Notes: generated by a model from the sequence alone, not told the origin. A stretch of 64,000 nt of DNA from Halictus rubicundus (GCF_050948215.1 NW_027488566.1:1601501-1665500), one strand, 5' to 3'. Numbered from the stretch's first letter, positions 33,270 to 47,600 are shown. A program made the numbers and translations.

Positions 33270-35446
33270 TGTTACGTGCTAGTGCTTTGTAACAAGGCCT
33301 GCGTAAGGGCGGATCTGTTCGCAATTTCGCCCGAGGAGGAACCAAAACGGAGCAACGAAGGTTGAGGTAGATACTCAAGGTTTCTTGACACAACTGGTAT
33401 TAACAATATTTATTTACGTATAAAAATAACATCGGCTGACTCTTAATACTATCTTAAAATTAAAGTATTTACAATATTTTCGAAGGGGGAGCAGGGAACA
33501 ATTTGCGTGAATAATATTTAATGCGGGGGTCTGATTCTACGGCTTTGCTAAAGTCTGGAACGCTCGTTAAAGGGAGAGAAATGGGGGTGAGCTTCCAGGT
33601 GGGAAGGGGGAGTGGCTCGATGGGTGGCGATGATGTTTCTTCCTTGTTGTTGGCGATGTCGTCTTCTTCTTCTGCTAGTCCTCCTGGACTTGTTTGGAAT
33701 AGCAGCTTTTTGAGCTGATTGAGCTGATAGCGGCGTCCTCCGCGCCTGGTCTTCTTCTTCTTTGGGTTCCGCGAGATTATGACACCGGTCATTACTTGTA
33801 TTTAATGAGAATATTTAACTATGGGGGCAGCGTCTTCGTCTGCGTCCTCGTGCTAGTGACACGCACCGAGAGCAAGATCGGGAGGCTGGGGTCGAGATGT
33901 CTAAGCGGTCGCTTGTAGAGATCTTTTCCGATTTCGGCTTTCGCCGCTAGGATACTTATAGGGGAGGTCGGATATTTTCAGCAGCGAGAAAGCTGGTCCT
34001 TGAGGGTGTATCTAAGAGGGGTCAATTTTTGTAGCGAGAAAGAATGTTGGGGCCTTGTCCATCTATTTTCCCGAAAAGGAACTAAAAGGTACGGAGGGAG
34101 AAAAAGCAACAGTGGCTGTGAGAACGAGTAGGACGGAGCGCGATAAGGGTGAAAGAGATGGCGAGATTGTATGCTGAGCGGTTGCGAGAGTGAAAGCGCT
34201 AGCCTTGTATTCGGCTGTGCGTGCGAGCGAGGCGGTATCTGTTTAGAAAGAGACGGGAGATGCAATGGGTGCGAGTGAGAGCGCACTGGCCATTGGTGTG
34301 AGTGCGAGAGCACTAGCGCTGAGAATCAACTAGTGCGAGTGAGAGGTTCTGGGCTACGAGTGCGAGAGAGATAGCGCTACTTCGTAGTTACTCTCTGATT
34401 TCTGAGATGTCGCTGGTGTTTTAGGTAGGGCGTGATTGTCGGTAAGACGCTGAAGGTAAGTTCGCTGATATGATAATATGTAGGCGGTGGGTAACCGAGA
34501 GACGAACGGTAACATCTGTAATGTAGGTAGATTACTGGCAGTTGGTAATGTACGAGTTTGAAGTGTTTGTTGAACGCCACGCGAGGTGTAGCTTTAAGAT
34601 ATACATATATAAAAGAACGCAATATGAAATAAGTTGTTAATTATAAGAATGAAAGAACGTGTGTGTAATATATGTATATATGTATAAGAACGCATAAGAT
34701 ATATAAGAAAACGCATGATGTATGTAAAAGAACGCAATATATATATATATGTTTGATAAATAATAAGACGCAAAATAATTATTATAATTATAAGGAACGC
34801 ATAATAATGTAATATATATATGTTGTTAAATAATAGATTTTAGTACTTTAGATAATTGTAAATTAGCGAAGGTAAGTGAAGATATAATCGTAATAAGAGA
34901 ATGATCGTCGTATATAATATATGTATTTTATGAATGAACGTATATGTATATGTAATTTATGAATGGATATTTACATGTGTGCGTACGTGTAGCGCGGGAC
35001 TCTAGGTTGCGCGTGACATACGAGTGAGAACGCGTCGCAAGCTTCACGGGCGCGAGAGAGACGTACGTGAAAGCTTTATGAATGAAATAGTAACGGGATC
35101 GTTCCTGTGTGAATGACGCGTGGCAGGAACGCTCTTGTGAGGGGGACGCAAACCGGTTGTAGCTGCGGGTGCGAGAGAGAAAGCGATAGCCGCGTGTGCG
35201 AGTGAGAACGAGGTCCTATGCTGACCATGGGTGCGAGTGAGACGGAGTTACTATGGTAGACTCTGCGCGTGCGAGAGAGAGGTACTATGTGTTGGTGCGA
35301 GAGAGACAGAGCTCTTGGGGTCAGCGGCATGCGAGTGGTGGGGGTTAGCCGCGTTCAGCGTCAGGCAGGAGCGTCGGAAGTGCGGTTTCTGTGCGGCTTG
35401 CGGCGACTCGTTGCGTTTCCTGCATGAAATGCACGGGAACGTGACA
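33270..35446 (-). mobile_element. Solo LTR of a related Gypsy subfamily
   Basis: This 2177-bp block has TG..CA ends (TGTTACGTGC on the left, ACGTGACA on the right) and a 4-bp target duplication TCCT. Its termini, the CAGGTGGGAAGGGGGAGTGG stretch and GTGCGAGTGAGAG units show kinship with the LTRs at 243 and 19579, but most of the rest is diverged and it is about 500 bp longer. A/T-rich sequence with many TATATA runs fills about 34620-34980. It sits 1 bp from the monomer position used by the 1693-bp LTR. It carries the ORF at 33469-33792. Confidence 0.88.
33469..33792 (-). CDS. Candidate LTR-encoded small basic protein, second homologue
   Basis: A 107-residue ORF in a solo LTR, on the element's sense strand. 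It shares with the ORF at 19912-20268 the basic patch KKTRRGGRR followed by QLNQLKK, the core EPLPLPTWKLTP, and the tail DPRIKYYSRKLFP. Its N-terminus is different and shorter, and it has an acidic EEEDD insertion before the core. At matching codons in the core, about half the changes are silent and the rest are mostly conservative, as expected for a selected protein. A TTAAATA box lies about 25 nt upstream of the ATG. I know no function. Because this LTR is solo, expression would depend on its own promoter. Confidence 0.42.
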   Translation of the reverse strand: MTGVIISRNPKKKKTRRGGRRYQLNQLKKLLFQTSPGGLAEEEDDIANNKEETSSPPIEPLPLPTWKLTPISLPLTSVPDFSKAVESDPRIKYYSRKLFPAPPSKIL

Positions 35447-38400
35447 TCCTCTTAGCGGTGGGACTTAGAAAAATTTCCAGAGTTTTGTCGACGGAGTAGC
35501 ACATCCGTCCACTATTTGCTAATAACTCGGTAAATAATAATTGTAGCGAGTTTGGTGTGATGATATATATTGTTAGAAACCGTCTACATTACAGTGATAT
35601 CACGTCGAAAATCGTCTAGGACCGATACGGAAAAAGTTTCCTCTTGGCGGTGGGACTTAGAAAAATTTCCAGAGTTTTGTCGACGGAGTAGTACATCCGT
35701 CCATTATTTGCTAATAACTCGGTAAATAATAGTAGTAGCGAGTTTGGTGTTATGGTATATATTGTTAGAAACCGTCTATATTACAGTGATATCACGTCGA
35801 AAATCGTCTAGGACCGATACGGAAAAAGTTTCCTCTTAGCGGTGGGACTTAGAAAAATTTTCGTCCAACGTCCGACGAAGTAGCACATCCGTCCATTATT
35901 TGCTAATAACTCGGTAAATAATAGTAGTAGCGAGTTTGGTGTTATGATATATATTGTTAGAAACCGTCTATATTACAGTGATATCACGTCGAAAATCGTC
36001 TAGGACCGCTACGGAAAAAGTTTCCTCTTGGCGGTGGGACTTAGAAAAATTTTCGTCCAACGTCCGACGAAGTAGCACATCCGTCCATTATTTGCTAATA
36101 ACTCGGTAAATAATAATTGTAGCGAGTTTGGTGTTATGGTATATATTGTTAGAAACCGTCTATATTACAGTGATATCACGTCGAAAATCGTCTAGGACCG
36201 ATACGGAAAAAGTTTCCTCTTGGCGGTGGGACTTAGAAAAATTTCCAGAGTTTTGTCGACGGAGTAGTACATCCGTCCATTATTTGTTAATAACTCGGTA
36301 AGTAATAGTAGTAGCGAGTTTGGTGTGATTATATATATTGTTAGAAACCGTCTACATTACAGTGATATCACGTCGAAAATCGTCTAGGACCGATACGGAA
36401 AAAGTTTCCTCTTAGCGGTGGGACTTAGAAAAATTTCCAGAGTTTTGTCGACGGAGTAGTACATCCGTCCATTATTTGCTAATAACTCGGTAAATAATAG
36501 TAGTAGCGAGTTTGGTGTTATGGTATATATTGTTAGAAACCGTCTATATTACAGTGATATCACGTCGAAAATCGTCTAGGACCGATACGGAAAAAGTTTC
36601 CTCTTAGCGGTGGGACTTAGAAAAATTTCCAGAGTTTTGTCGACGGAGTAGTACATCCGTCCATTATTTGCTAATAACTCGGTAAATAATAGTAGTAGCG
36701 AGTTTGGTGTTATGGTATATATTGTTAGAAACCGTCTATATTACAGTGATATCACGTCGAAAATCGTCTAGGACCGATACGGAAAAAGTTTCCTCTTAGC
36801 GGTGGGACTTAGAAAAATTTCCAGAGTTTTGTCGACGGAGTAGTACATCCGTCCATTATTTGCTAATAACTCGGTAAATAATAGTAGTAGCGAGTTTGGT
36901 GTTATGGTATATATTGTTAGAAACCGTCTATATTACAGTGATATCACGTCGAAAATCGTCTAGGACCGATACGGAAAAAGTTTCCTCTTAGCGGTGGGAC
37001 TTAGAAAAATTTCCAGAGTTTTGTCGACGGAGTAGTACATCCGTCCATTATTTGCTAATAACTCGGTAAATAATAGTAGTAGCGAGTTTGGTGTGATGAT
37101 ATATATTGTTAGAAACCGTCTATATTACAGTGATATCACGTCGAAAATCGTCTAGGACCGATACGGAAAAAGTTTCCTCTTAGCGGTGGGACTTAGAAAA
37201 ATTTCCAGAGTTTTGTCGACGGAGTAGTACATCCGTCCATTATTTGCTAATAACTCGGTAAATAATAGTAGTAGCGAGTTTGGTGTTATGGTATATATTG
37301 TTAGAAACCGTCTATATTACAGTGATATCACGTCGAAAATCGTCTAGGACCGATACGGAAAAAGTTTCCTCTTAGCGGTGGGACTTAGAAAAATTTTCGT
37401 CCAACGTCCGACGAAGTAGCACATCCGTCCATTATTTGCTAATAACTCGGTAAATAATAGTAGTAGCGAGTTTGGTGTTATGATATATATTGTTAGAAAC
37501 CGTCTATATTACAGTGATATCACGTCGAAAATCGTCTAGGACCGATACGGAAAAAGTTTCCTCTTAGCGGTGGGACTTAGAAAAATTTTCGTCCAACGTC
37601 CGACGAAGTAGCACATCCGTCCATTATTTGCTAATAACTCGGTAAATAATAATTGTAGCGAGTTTGGTGTTATGGTATATATTGTTAGAAACCGTCTATA
37701 TTACAGTGATATCACGTCGAAAATCGTCTAGGACCGATACGGAAAAAGTTTCCTCTTGGCGGTGGGACTTAGAAAAATTTCCAGAGTTTTGTCGACGGAG
37801 TAGTACATCCGTCCATTATTTGTTAATAACTCGGTAAGTAATAGTAGTAGCGAGTTTGGTGTGATTATATATATTGTTAGAAACCGTCTACATTACAGTG
37901 ATATCACGTCGAAAATCGTCTAGGACCGCTACGGAAAAAGTTTCCTCTTGGCGGTGGGAGTTAGAAAAATTTTCGTCCAACGTCCGACGAAGTAGCACAT
38001 CCGTCCATTATTTGCTAATAACTCGGTAAATAATAATTGTAGCGAGTTTGGTGTTATGATATATATTGTTAGAAACCGTCTATATTACAGTGATATCACG
38101 TCGAAAATCGTCTAGGACCGCTACGGAAAAAGTTTCCTCTTGGCGGTGGGACTTAGAAAAATTTTCGTCCAACGTCCGACGAAGTAGCACATCCGTCCAT
38201 TATTTGCTAATAACTCGGTAAATAATAGTAGTAGCGAGTTTGGTGTTATTATATATATTGTTAGAAACCGTCTATATTACAGTGATATCACGTCGAAAAT
38301 CGTCTAGGACCGATACGGAAAAAGTTTCCTCTTAGCGGTGGGACTTAGAAAAATTTCCAGAGTTTTGTCGACGGAGTAGTACGTCCGTCCATTATTTGCT

Positions 38401-38667
38401 AATAACTCGGTAAGTAATAGTAGTAGCGAGTTCGGTGTTATGATATATATTGTTAGAAACCGTCTACATTACAGTGATATCACGTCGAAAATCGTCTAGG
38501 ACCGATACGGAAAAAGTTTCCTCTTAGCGGTGGGACTTAGAAAAATTTCCAGAGTTTTGTCGACGGAGTAGTACATCCGTCCATTATTTGCTAATAACTC
38601 GGTAAATAATAGTAGTAGCGAGTTTGGTGTTATGATATATATTGTTAGAAACCTTCTATATTACAGT
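35447..38667. repeat. Satellite array, 192-bp monomers, right of the solo LTR
   Basis: From GATATCAC at 35596 to 38668 is 3072 bp, exactly 16 x 192. The block 36278-37813 repeats the monomer order of 28721-30256, so it belongs to the same 8-mer family. No gene is seen. Confidence 0.95.
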
Positions 38668-41600
38668 GATATCACGTCGAAAATCGTCTAGGACCGATAC
38701 GGAAAAAGTTTTCTCTTAGCGGTGGGACTTAAAAATTTCTAGAGTTTTGTCGACGGAGTAGTACATCCGTCCATTATTTGCTAATAACTCGGTAAATAAT
38801 AGTAGTAGCGAGTTTGGTGTTATGATATATATTGTTAGAAACCGTCTATATTACAGTGATATCACGTCGAAAATCGTCTAGGACCGATACGGAAAAAGTT
38901 TCCTCTTAGCGGTGGGACTTAAAAATTTCCAGAGTTTTGTCGACGGAGTAGTACATCCGTCCATTATTTGCTAATAACTCGGTAAATAATAGTAGTAGCG
39001 AGTTTGGTGTTATGATATATATTGTTAGAAACCGTCTATATTACAGTGATATCACGTCGAAAATCGTCTAGGACCGATACGGAAAAAGTTTCCTCTTAGC
39101 GGTGGGACTTAAAAATTTCCAGAGTTTTGTCGACGGAGTAGTACATCCGTCCATTATTTGCTAATAACTGGGTAAATAATAGTAGTAGCGAGTTTGGTGT
39201 TATGATATATATTGTTAGAAACCTTCTATATTACAGTGATATCACGTCGAAAATCGTCTAGGACCGATACGGAAAAAGTTTTCTCTTAGCGGTGGGACTT
39301 AAAAATTTCTAGAGTTTTGTCGACGGAGTAGTACATCCGTCCATTATTTGCTAATAACTCGGTAAATAATAGTAGTAGCGAGTTTGGTGTTATGATATAT
39401 ATTGTTAGAAACCGTCTATATTACAGTGATATCACGTCGAAAATCGTCTAGGACCGATACGGAAAAAGTTTCCTCTTAGCGGTGGGACTTAAAAATTTCC
39501 AGAGTTTAGTCGACGGAGTAGTACATCCGTCCATTATTTGCTAATAACTGGGTAAATAATAGTAGTAGCGAGTTTGGTGTTATGATATATATTGTTAGAA
39601 ACCGTCTATATTACAGTGATATCACGTCGAAAATCGTCTAGGACCGATACGGAAAAAGTTTCCTCTTAGCGGTGGGGCTTAAAAATTTCGAGAGCTTTGT
39701 CGACGGAGTAGTACATCCGTCCATTAGTTGCTAATAACTCGGTAAATAATAGTAGTAGCGAGTTTGGTGTTATGATATATATTGTTAGAAACCGTCTATA
39801 TTACAGTGATATCACGTCGAAAATCGTCTAGGACCGATACGGAAAAAGTTTCCTCTTAGCGGTGGGGCTTAAAAATTTCCAGAGCTTTGTCGACGGAGTA
39901 GTACATCCGTCCATTAGTTGCTAATAACTCGGTAAATAATAGTAGTAGCGAGTTTGGTGTTATGATATATATTGTTAGAAACCGTCTATATTACAGTGAT
40001 GTCACGTCGAAAATCGTTTAGCACCGATACGGAAAAAGTTTCCTCTTAGCGGTGGGACTTAAAAATTTCCAGAGCTTTGTCGACGGAGTAGTACATCCGT
40101 CCATTAGTTGCTAATAACTCGGTAAATAATAGTAGTAGCGAGTTTGGTGTTATGATATATATTGTTAGAAACCGTCTATATTACAGTGATATCACGTCGA
40201 AAATCGTCTAGGACCGATACGGAAAAAGTTTCCTCTTAGCGGTGGGACTTAAAAATTTCCAGAGTTTTGTCGACGGAGTAGTACATCCGTCCATTATTTG
40301 CTAATAACTCGGTAAATAATAGTAGTAGCGAGTTTGGTGTTATGATATATATTGTTAGAAACCTTCTATATTACAGTGATATCACGTCGAAAATCGTCGA
40401 GGACCGATACGGAAAAAGTTTTCTCTTAGCGGTGGGACTTAAAAATTTCTAGAGTTTTGTCGACGGAGTAGTACATCCGTCCATTATTTGCTAATAACTC
40501 GGTAAATAATAGTAGTAGCGAGTTTAGTGTTATGATATATATTGTTAGAAACCGTCTATATTACAGTGATATCACGTCGAAAATCGTCTAGGACCGATAA
40601 GGAAAAAGTTTCCTCTTAGCGGTGGGGCTTAAAAATTTCCAGAGCTTTGTAGACGGAGTAGTACATCCGTCCATTAGTTGCTAATAACTCGGTAAATAAT
40701 AGTAGTAGCGAGTTTGGTGTTATGATATATATTGTTAGAAACCTTCTATATTACAGTGATATCACGTCGAAAATCGTCTAGGACCGATACGGAAAAAGTT
40801 TTCTCTTAGCGGTGGGACTTAAAAATTTCCAGAGTTTTGTCGACGGAGTAGTACATCCGTCCATTATTTGCTAATAACTGGGTAAATAATAGTAGTAGCG
40901 AGTTTGGTGTTATGATATATATTGTTAGAAACCGTCTATATTACAGTGATATCACGTCGAAAATCGTCTAGGACCGATACGGAAAAAGTTTCCTCTTAGC
41001 GGTGGGACTTAAAAATTTCCAGAGCTTTGTCGACGAAGTAGTACATCCGTCCATTATTTGCTAATAACTCGGTAAATAATAGTAGTAGCGAGTTTGGTGT
41101 TATGATATATATTGTTAGAAACCGTCTATATTACAGTGATATCACGTCGAAAATCGTCTAGGACCGATACGGAAAAAGTTTTCTCTTAGCGGTGGGACTT
41201 AAAAATTTCCAGAGCTTTGTCGACGGAGTAGTACATCCGTCCATTAGTTGCTAATAACTCGGTAAATAATAGTAGTAGCGAGTTTGGTGTTATGATATAT
41301 ATTGTTAGAAACCTTCTATATTACAGTGATATCACGTCGAAAATCGTCTAGGACCGATACGGAAAAAGTTTTCTCTTAGCGGTGGGACTTAAAAATTTCT
41401 AGAGTTTTGTCGACGGAGTAGTACATCCGTCCATTAGTTGCTAATAACTCGGTAAATAATAGTAGTAGCGAGTTTGGTGTTATGATATATGTTGTTAGAA
41501 ACCGTCTATATTACAGTGATATCACGTCGAAAATCGTCTAGGACCGATACGGAAAAAGTTTCCTCTTAGCGGTGGGACTTAAAAATTTCCAGAGTTTTGT

Positions 41601-44600
41601 CGACGGAGTAGTACATCCGTCCATTATTTGCTAATAACTCGGTAAATAATAGTAGTAGCGAGTTTGGTGTTATGATATATATTGTTAGAAACCGTCTATA
41701 TTACAGTGATATCACGTCGAAAATCGTCTAGGACCGATACGGAAAAAGTTTCCTCTTAGCGGTGGGACTTAAAAATTTCCAGAGTTTTGTCGACGGAGTA
41801 GTACATCCGTCCATTATTTGCTAATAACTGGGTAAATAATAGTAGTAGCGAGTTTGGTGTTATGATATATATTGTTAGAAACCGTCTATATTACAGTGAT
41901 ATCACGTCGAAAATCGTCTAGGACCGATACGGAAAAAGTTTTCTCTTAGCGGTGGGACTTAAAAATTTCCAGAGCTTTGTCGACGGAGTAGTACATCCGT
42001 CCATTATTTGCTAATAACTCGGTAAATAATAGTAGTAGCGAGTTTGGTGTTATGATATATATTGTTAGAAACCGTCTATATTACAGTGATATCACGTCGA
42101 AAATCGTCTAGGACCGATACGGAAAAAGTTTTCTCTTAGCGGTGGGACTTAAAAATTTCCAGAGCTTTGTCGACGGAGTAGTACATCCGTCCATTAGTTG
42201 CTAATAACTCGGTAAATAATAGTAGTAGCGAGTTTGGTGTTATGATATATATTGTTAGAAACCTTCTATATTACAGTGATATCACGTCGAAAATCGTCTA
42301 GGACCGATACGGAAAAAGTTTCCTCTTAGCGGTGGGACTTAAAAATTTCCAGAGTTTTGTCGACGGAGTAGTACATCCGTCCATTATTTGCTAATAACTG
42401 GGTAAATAATAGTAGTAGCGAGTTTGGTGTTATGATATATATTGTTAGAAACCGTCTATATTACAGTGATATCACGTCGAAAATCGTCTAGGACCGATAC
42501 GGAAAAAGTTTTCTCTTAGCGGTGGGACTTAAAAATTTCCAGAGTTTTGTCGACGGAGTAGTACATCCGTCCATTATTTTCTAATAACTCGGTAAATAAT
42601 AGTAGTAGCGAGTTTGGTGTTATGATATATATTGTTAGAAACCGTCTATATTACAGTGATATCACGTCGAAAATCTTCTAGGACCGATACGGAAAAAGTT
42701 TCCTCTTAGCGGTGGGACTTAAAAATTTCCAGAGTTTTGTCGACGGAGTAGTACATCCGTCCATTATTTGCTAATAACTGGGTAAATAATAGTAGTAGCG
42801 AGTTTGGTGTTATGATATATATGGTTAGAAACCGTCTATATTACAGTGATATCACGTCGAAAATCGTCTAGGACCGAGGCGGAAAAAGTTTCCTCTTAGC
42901 GGTGGGACTTAAAAATTTCCAGAGCTTTGTCGACGGAGTAGTACATCCGTCCATTAGTTGCTAATAACTCGGTAAATAATAGTAGTAGCGAGTTTGGTGT
43001 TATGATATATATTGTTAGAAACCTTCTATATTACAGTGATATCACGTCGAAAATCGTCTAGGACCGATACGGAAAAAGTTTTCTCGTAGCGGTGGGACTT
43101 AAAAATTTCTAGAGTTTTGTCGACGGAGTAGTACATCCATCCATTATTTGCTAATAACTCGGTAAATAATAGTAGTAGCGAGTTTGGTGTTATGATATAT
43201 ATTGTTAGAAACCGTCTATATTACAGTGATATCACCTCGAAAATCGTCTAGGACCGATACGGAAAAAGTTTCCTCTTAGCGGTGGGACTTAAAAATTTCC
43301 AGAGTTTTGTCGACGGAGTAGTACATCCGTCCATTAGTTGCTAATAACTCGGTAAATAATAGTAGTAGCGAGTTTGGTGTTATGATATATGTTGTTAGAA
43401 ACCGTCTATATTACAGTGATATCACCTCGAAAATCGTCTAGGACCGATACGGAAAAAGTTTCCTCTTAGCGGTGGGACTTAAAAATTTCCAGAGTTTTGT
43501 CGACGGAGTAGTACATCCGTCCATTATTTGCTAATAACTCGGTAAATAATAGTAGTAGCGAGTTTGGTGTTATGATATATATTGTTAGAAACCGTCTATA
43601 TTACAGTGATATCACGTCGAAAATCGTCTAGGACCGATACGGAAAAAGTTTCCTCTTAGCGGTGGGACTTAAAAATTTCCAGAGTTTTGTCGACGGAGTA
43701 GTACATCCGTCCATTATTTGCTAATAACTGGGTAAATAATAGTAGTAGCGAGTTTGGTGTTATGATATATATTGTTAGAAACCGTCTATATTACAGTGAT
43801 ATCACGTCGAAAATCGTCTAGGACCGATACGGAAAAAGTTTTCTCTTAGCGGTGGGACTTAAAAATTTCCAGAGCTTTGTCGACGGAGTAGTACATCCGT
43901 CCATTATTTGCTAATAACTCGGTAAATAATAGTAGTAGTGAGTTTGGTGTTATGATATATATTGTTAGAAACCGTCTATATTACAGTGATATCACGTCGA
44001 AAATCGTCTAGGACCGATACGGAAAAAGTTTTCTCTTAGCGGTGGGACTTAAAAATTTCCAGAGCTTTGTCGACGGAGTAGTACATCCGTCCATTAGTTG
44101 CTAATAACTCGGTAAATAATAGTAGTAGCGAGTTTGGTGTTATGATATATATTGTTAGAAACCTTCTATATTACAGTGATATCACGTCGAAAATCGTCTA
44201 GGACCGATACGGAAAAAGTTTTCTCTTAGCGGTGGGACTTAAAAATTTCTAGAGTTTTGTCGACGGAGTAGTACATCCGTCCATTATTTGCTAATAACTC
44301 GGTAAATAATAGTAGTAGCGAGTTTGGTGTTATGATATATATTGTTAGAAACCGTCTATATTACAGTGATATCACGTCGAAAATCGTCTAGGACCGATAT
44401 GGAAAAAGTTTCCTCTTAGCGGTGGGACTTAAAAATTTCCAGAGTTTTGTCGACGGAGTAGTACATCCGTCCATTATTTGCTAATAACTCGGTAAATAAT
44501 AGTAGTAGCGAGTTTGGTGTTATGATATATATTGTTAGAAACCGTCTATATTACAGTGATATCACGTCGAAAATCGTCTAGGACCGATACGGAAAAAGTT

Positions 44601-47600
44601 TCCTCTTAGCGGTGGGACTTAAAAATTTCCAGAGTTTTGTCGACGGAGTAGTACATCCGTCCATTATTTGCTAATAACTGGGTAAATAATAGTAGTAGCG
44701 AGTTTGGTGTTATGATATATATTGTTAGAAACCGTCTATATTACAGTGATATCACGTCGAAAATCGTCTAGGACCGATACGGAAAAAGTTTTCTCTTAGC
44801 GGTGGGACTTAAAAATTTCCAGAGTTTTGTCGACGGAGTAGTACATCCGTCCATTATTTTCTAATAACTCGGTAAATAATAGTAGTAGCGAGTTTGGTGT
44901 TATGATATATATTGTTAGAAACCGTCTATATTACAGTGATATCACGTCGAAAATCTTCTAGGACCGATACGGAAAAAGTTTCCTCTTAGCGGTGGGACTT
45001 AAAAATTTCCAGAGTTTTGTCGACGGAGTAGTACATCCGTCCATTATTTGCTAATAACTGGGTAAATAATAGTAGTAGCGAGTTTGGTGTTATGATATAT
45101 ATGGTTAGAAACCGTCTATATTACAGTGATATCACGTCGAAAATCGTCTAGGACCGAGGCGGAAAAAGTTTCCTCTTAGCGGTGGGACTTAAAAATTTCC
45201 AGAGCTTTGTCGACGGAGTAGTACATCCGTCCATTAGTTGCTAATAACTCGGTAAATAATAGTAGTAGCGAGTTTGGTGTTATGATATATATTGTTAGAA
45301 ACCTTCTATATTACAGTGATATCACGTCGAAAATCGTCTAGGACCGATACGGAAAAAGTTTTCTCGTAGCGGTGGGACTTAAAAATTTCTAGAGTTTTGT
45401 CGACGGAGTAGTACATCCATCCATTATTTGCTAATAACTCGGTAAATAATAGTAGTAGCGAGTTTGGTGTTATGATATATATTGTTAGAAACCGTCTATA
45501 TTACAGTGATATCACGTCGAAAATCGTCTAGGACCGATAAGGAAAAAGTTTCCTCTTAGCGGTGGGGCTTAAAAATTTCCAGAGCTTTGTCGACGGAGTA
45601 GTACATCCGTCCATTAGTTGCTAATAACTCGGTAAATAATAGTAGTAGCGAGTTTGGTGTTATGATATATGTTGTTAGAAACCGTCTATATTACAGTGAT
45701 ATCACGTCGAAAATCGTCTAGGACCGATACGGAAAAAGTTTCCTCTTAGCGGTGGGACTTAAAAATTTCCAGAGTTTTGTCGACGGAGTAGTACATCCGT
45801 CCATTATTTTCTAATAACTCGGTAAATAATAGTAGTAGCAAGTTTGGTGTTATGATATATATTGTTAGAAACCGTCTATATTACAGTGATATCACGTCGA
45901 AAATCGTCTAGGACCGATACGGAAAAAGTTTCCTCTTAGCGGTGGGACTTAAAAATTTCCAGAGTTTTGTCGACGGAGTAGTACATCCGTCCATTATTTT
46001 CTAATAACTCGGTAAATAATAGTAGTAGCGAGTTTGGTGTTATGATATATATTGTTAGAAACCGTCTATATTACAGTGATATCACGTCGAAAATCGTCTA
46101 GGACCGATACGGAAAAAGTTTTCTCTTAGCGGTGGGACTTAAAAATTTCTAGAGTTTTGTCGACGGAGTAGTACATCCGTCCATTAGTTGCTAATAACTC
46201 GGTAAATAATAGTAGTAGCGAGTTTGGTGTTATGATATATATTGTTAGAAACCGTCTATATTACAGTGATATCACGTCGAAAATCGTCTAGGACCGATAC
46301 GGAAAAAGTTTTCTCTTAGCGGTGGGACTTAAAAATTTCTAGAGTTTTGTCGACGGAGTAGTACATCCGTCCATTAGTTGCTAATAACTCGGTAAATAAT
46401 AGTAGTAGCGAGTTTGGTGTTATGATATATATTGTTAGAAACCGTCTATATTACAGTGATATCACGTCGAAAATCGTCTAGGACCGATACGGAAAAAGTT
46501 TCCTCTTAGCGGTGGGACTTAAAAATTTCCAGAGTTTTGTCGACGGAGTAGTACATCCGTCCATTATTTTCTAATAACTCGGTAAATAATAGTAGTAGCA
46601 AGTTTGGTGTTATGATATATATTGTTAGAAACCGTCTATATTACAGTGATATCACGTCGAAAATCGTCTAGGACCGATACGGAAAAAGTTTCCTCTTAGC
46701 GGTGGGACTTAAAAATTTCCAGAGTTTTGTCGACGGAGTAGTACATCCGTCCATTATTTTCTAATAACTCGGTAAATAATAGTAGTAGCAAGTTTGGTGT
46801 TATGATATATATTGTTAGAAACCGTCTATATTACAGTGATATCACGTCGAAAATCGTCTAGGACCGATACGGAAAAAGTTTTCTCTTAGCGGTGGGACTT
46901 AAAAATTTCTAGAGTTTTGTCGACGGAGTAGTACATCCGTCCATTATTTGCTAATAACTCGGTAAATAATAGTAGTAGCGAGTTTGGTGTTATGATATAT
47001 ATTGTTAGAAACCGTCTATATTACAGTGATATCACGTCGAAAATCGTCTAGGACCGATACGGAAAAAGTTTCCTCTTAGCGGTGGGACTTAAAAATTTCC
47101 AGAGTTTTGTCGACGGAGTAGTACATCCGTCCATTATTTGCTAATAACTGGGTAAATAATAGTAGTAGCGAGTTTGGTGTTATGATATATATTGTTAGAA
47201 ACCGTCTATATTACAGTGATATCACGTCGAAAATCGTCTAGGACCGATACGGAAAAAGTTTTCTCTTAGCGGTGGGACTTAAAAATTTCCAGAGTTTTGT
47301 CGACGGAGTAGTACATCCGTCCATTAGTTGCTAATAACTCGGTAAATAATAGTAGTAGCGAGTTTGGTGTTATGATATATATTGTTAGAAACCGTCTATA
47401 TTACAGTGATATCACATCGAAAATCGTCTAGGACCGATACGGAAAAAGTTTTCTCTTAGCGGTGGGACTTAAAAATTTCTAGAGTTTTGTCGACGGAGTA
47501 GTACATCCGTCCATTAGTTGCTAATAACTCGGTAAATAATAGTAGTAGCGAGTTTGGTGTTATGATATATATTGTTAGAAACCGTCTATATTACAGTGAT

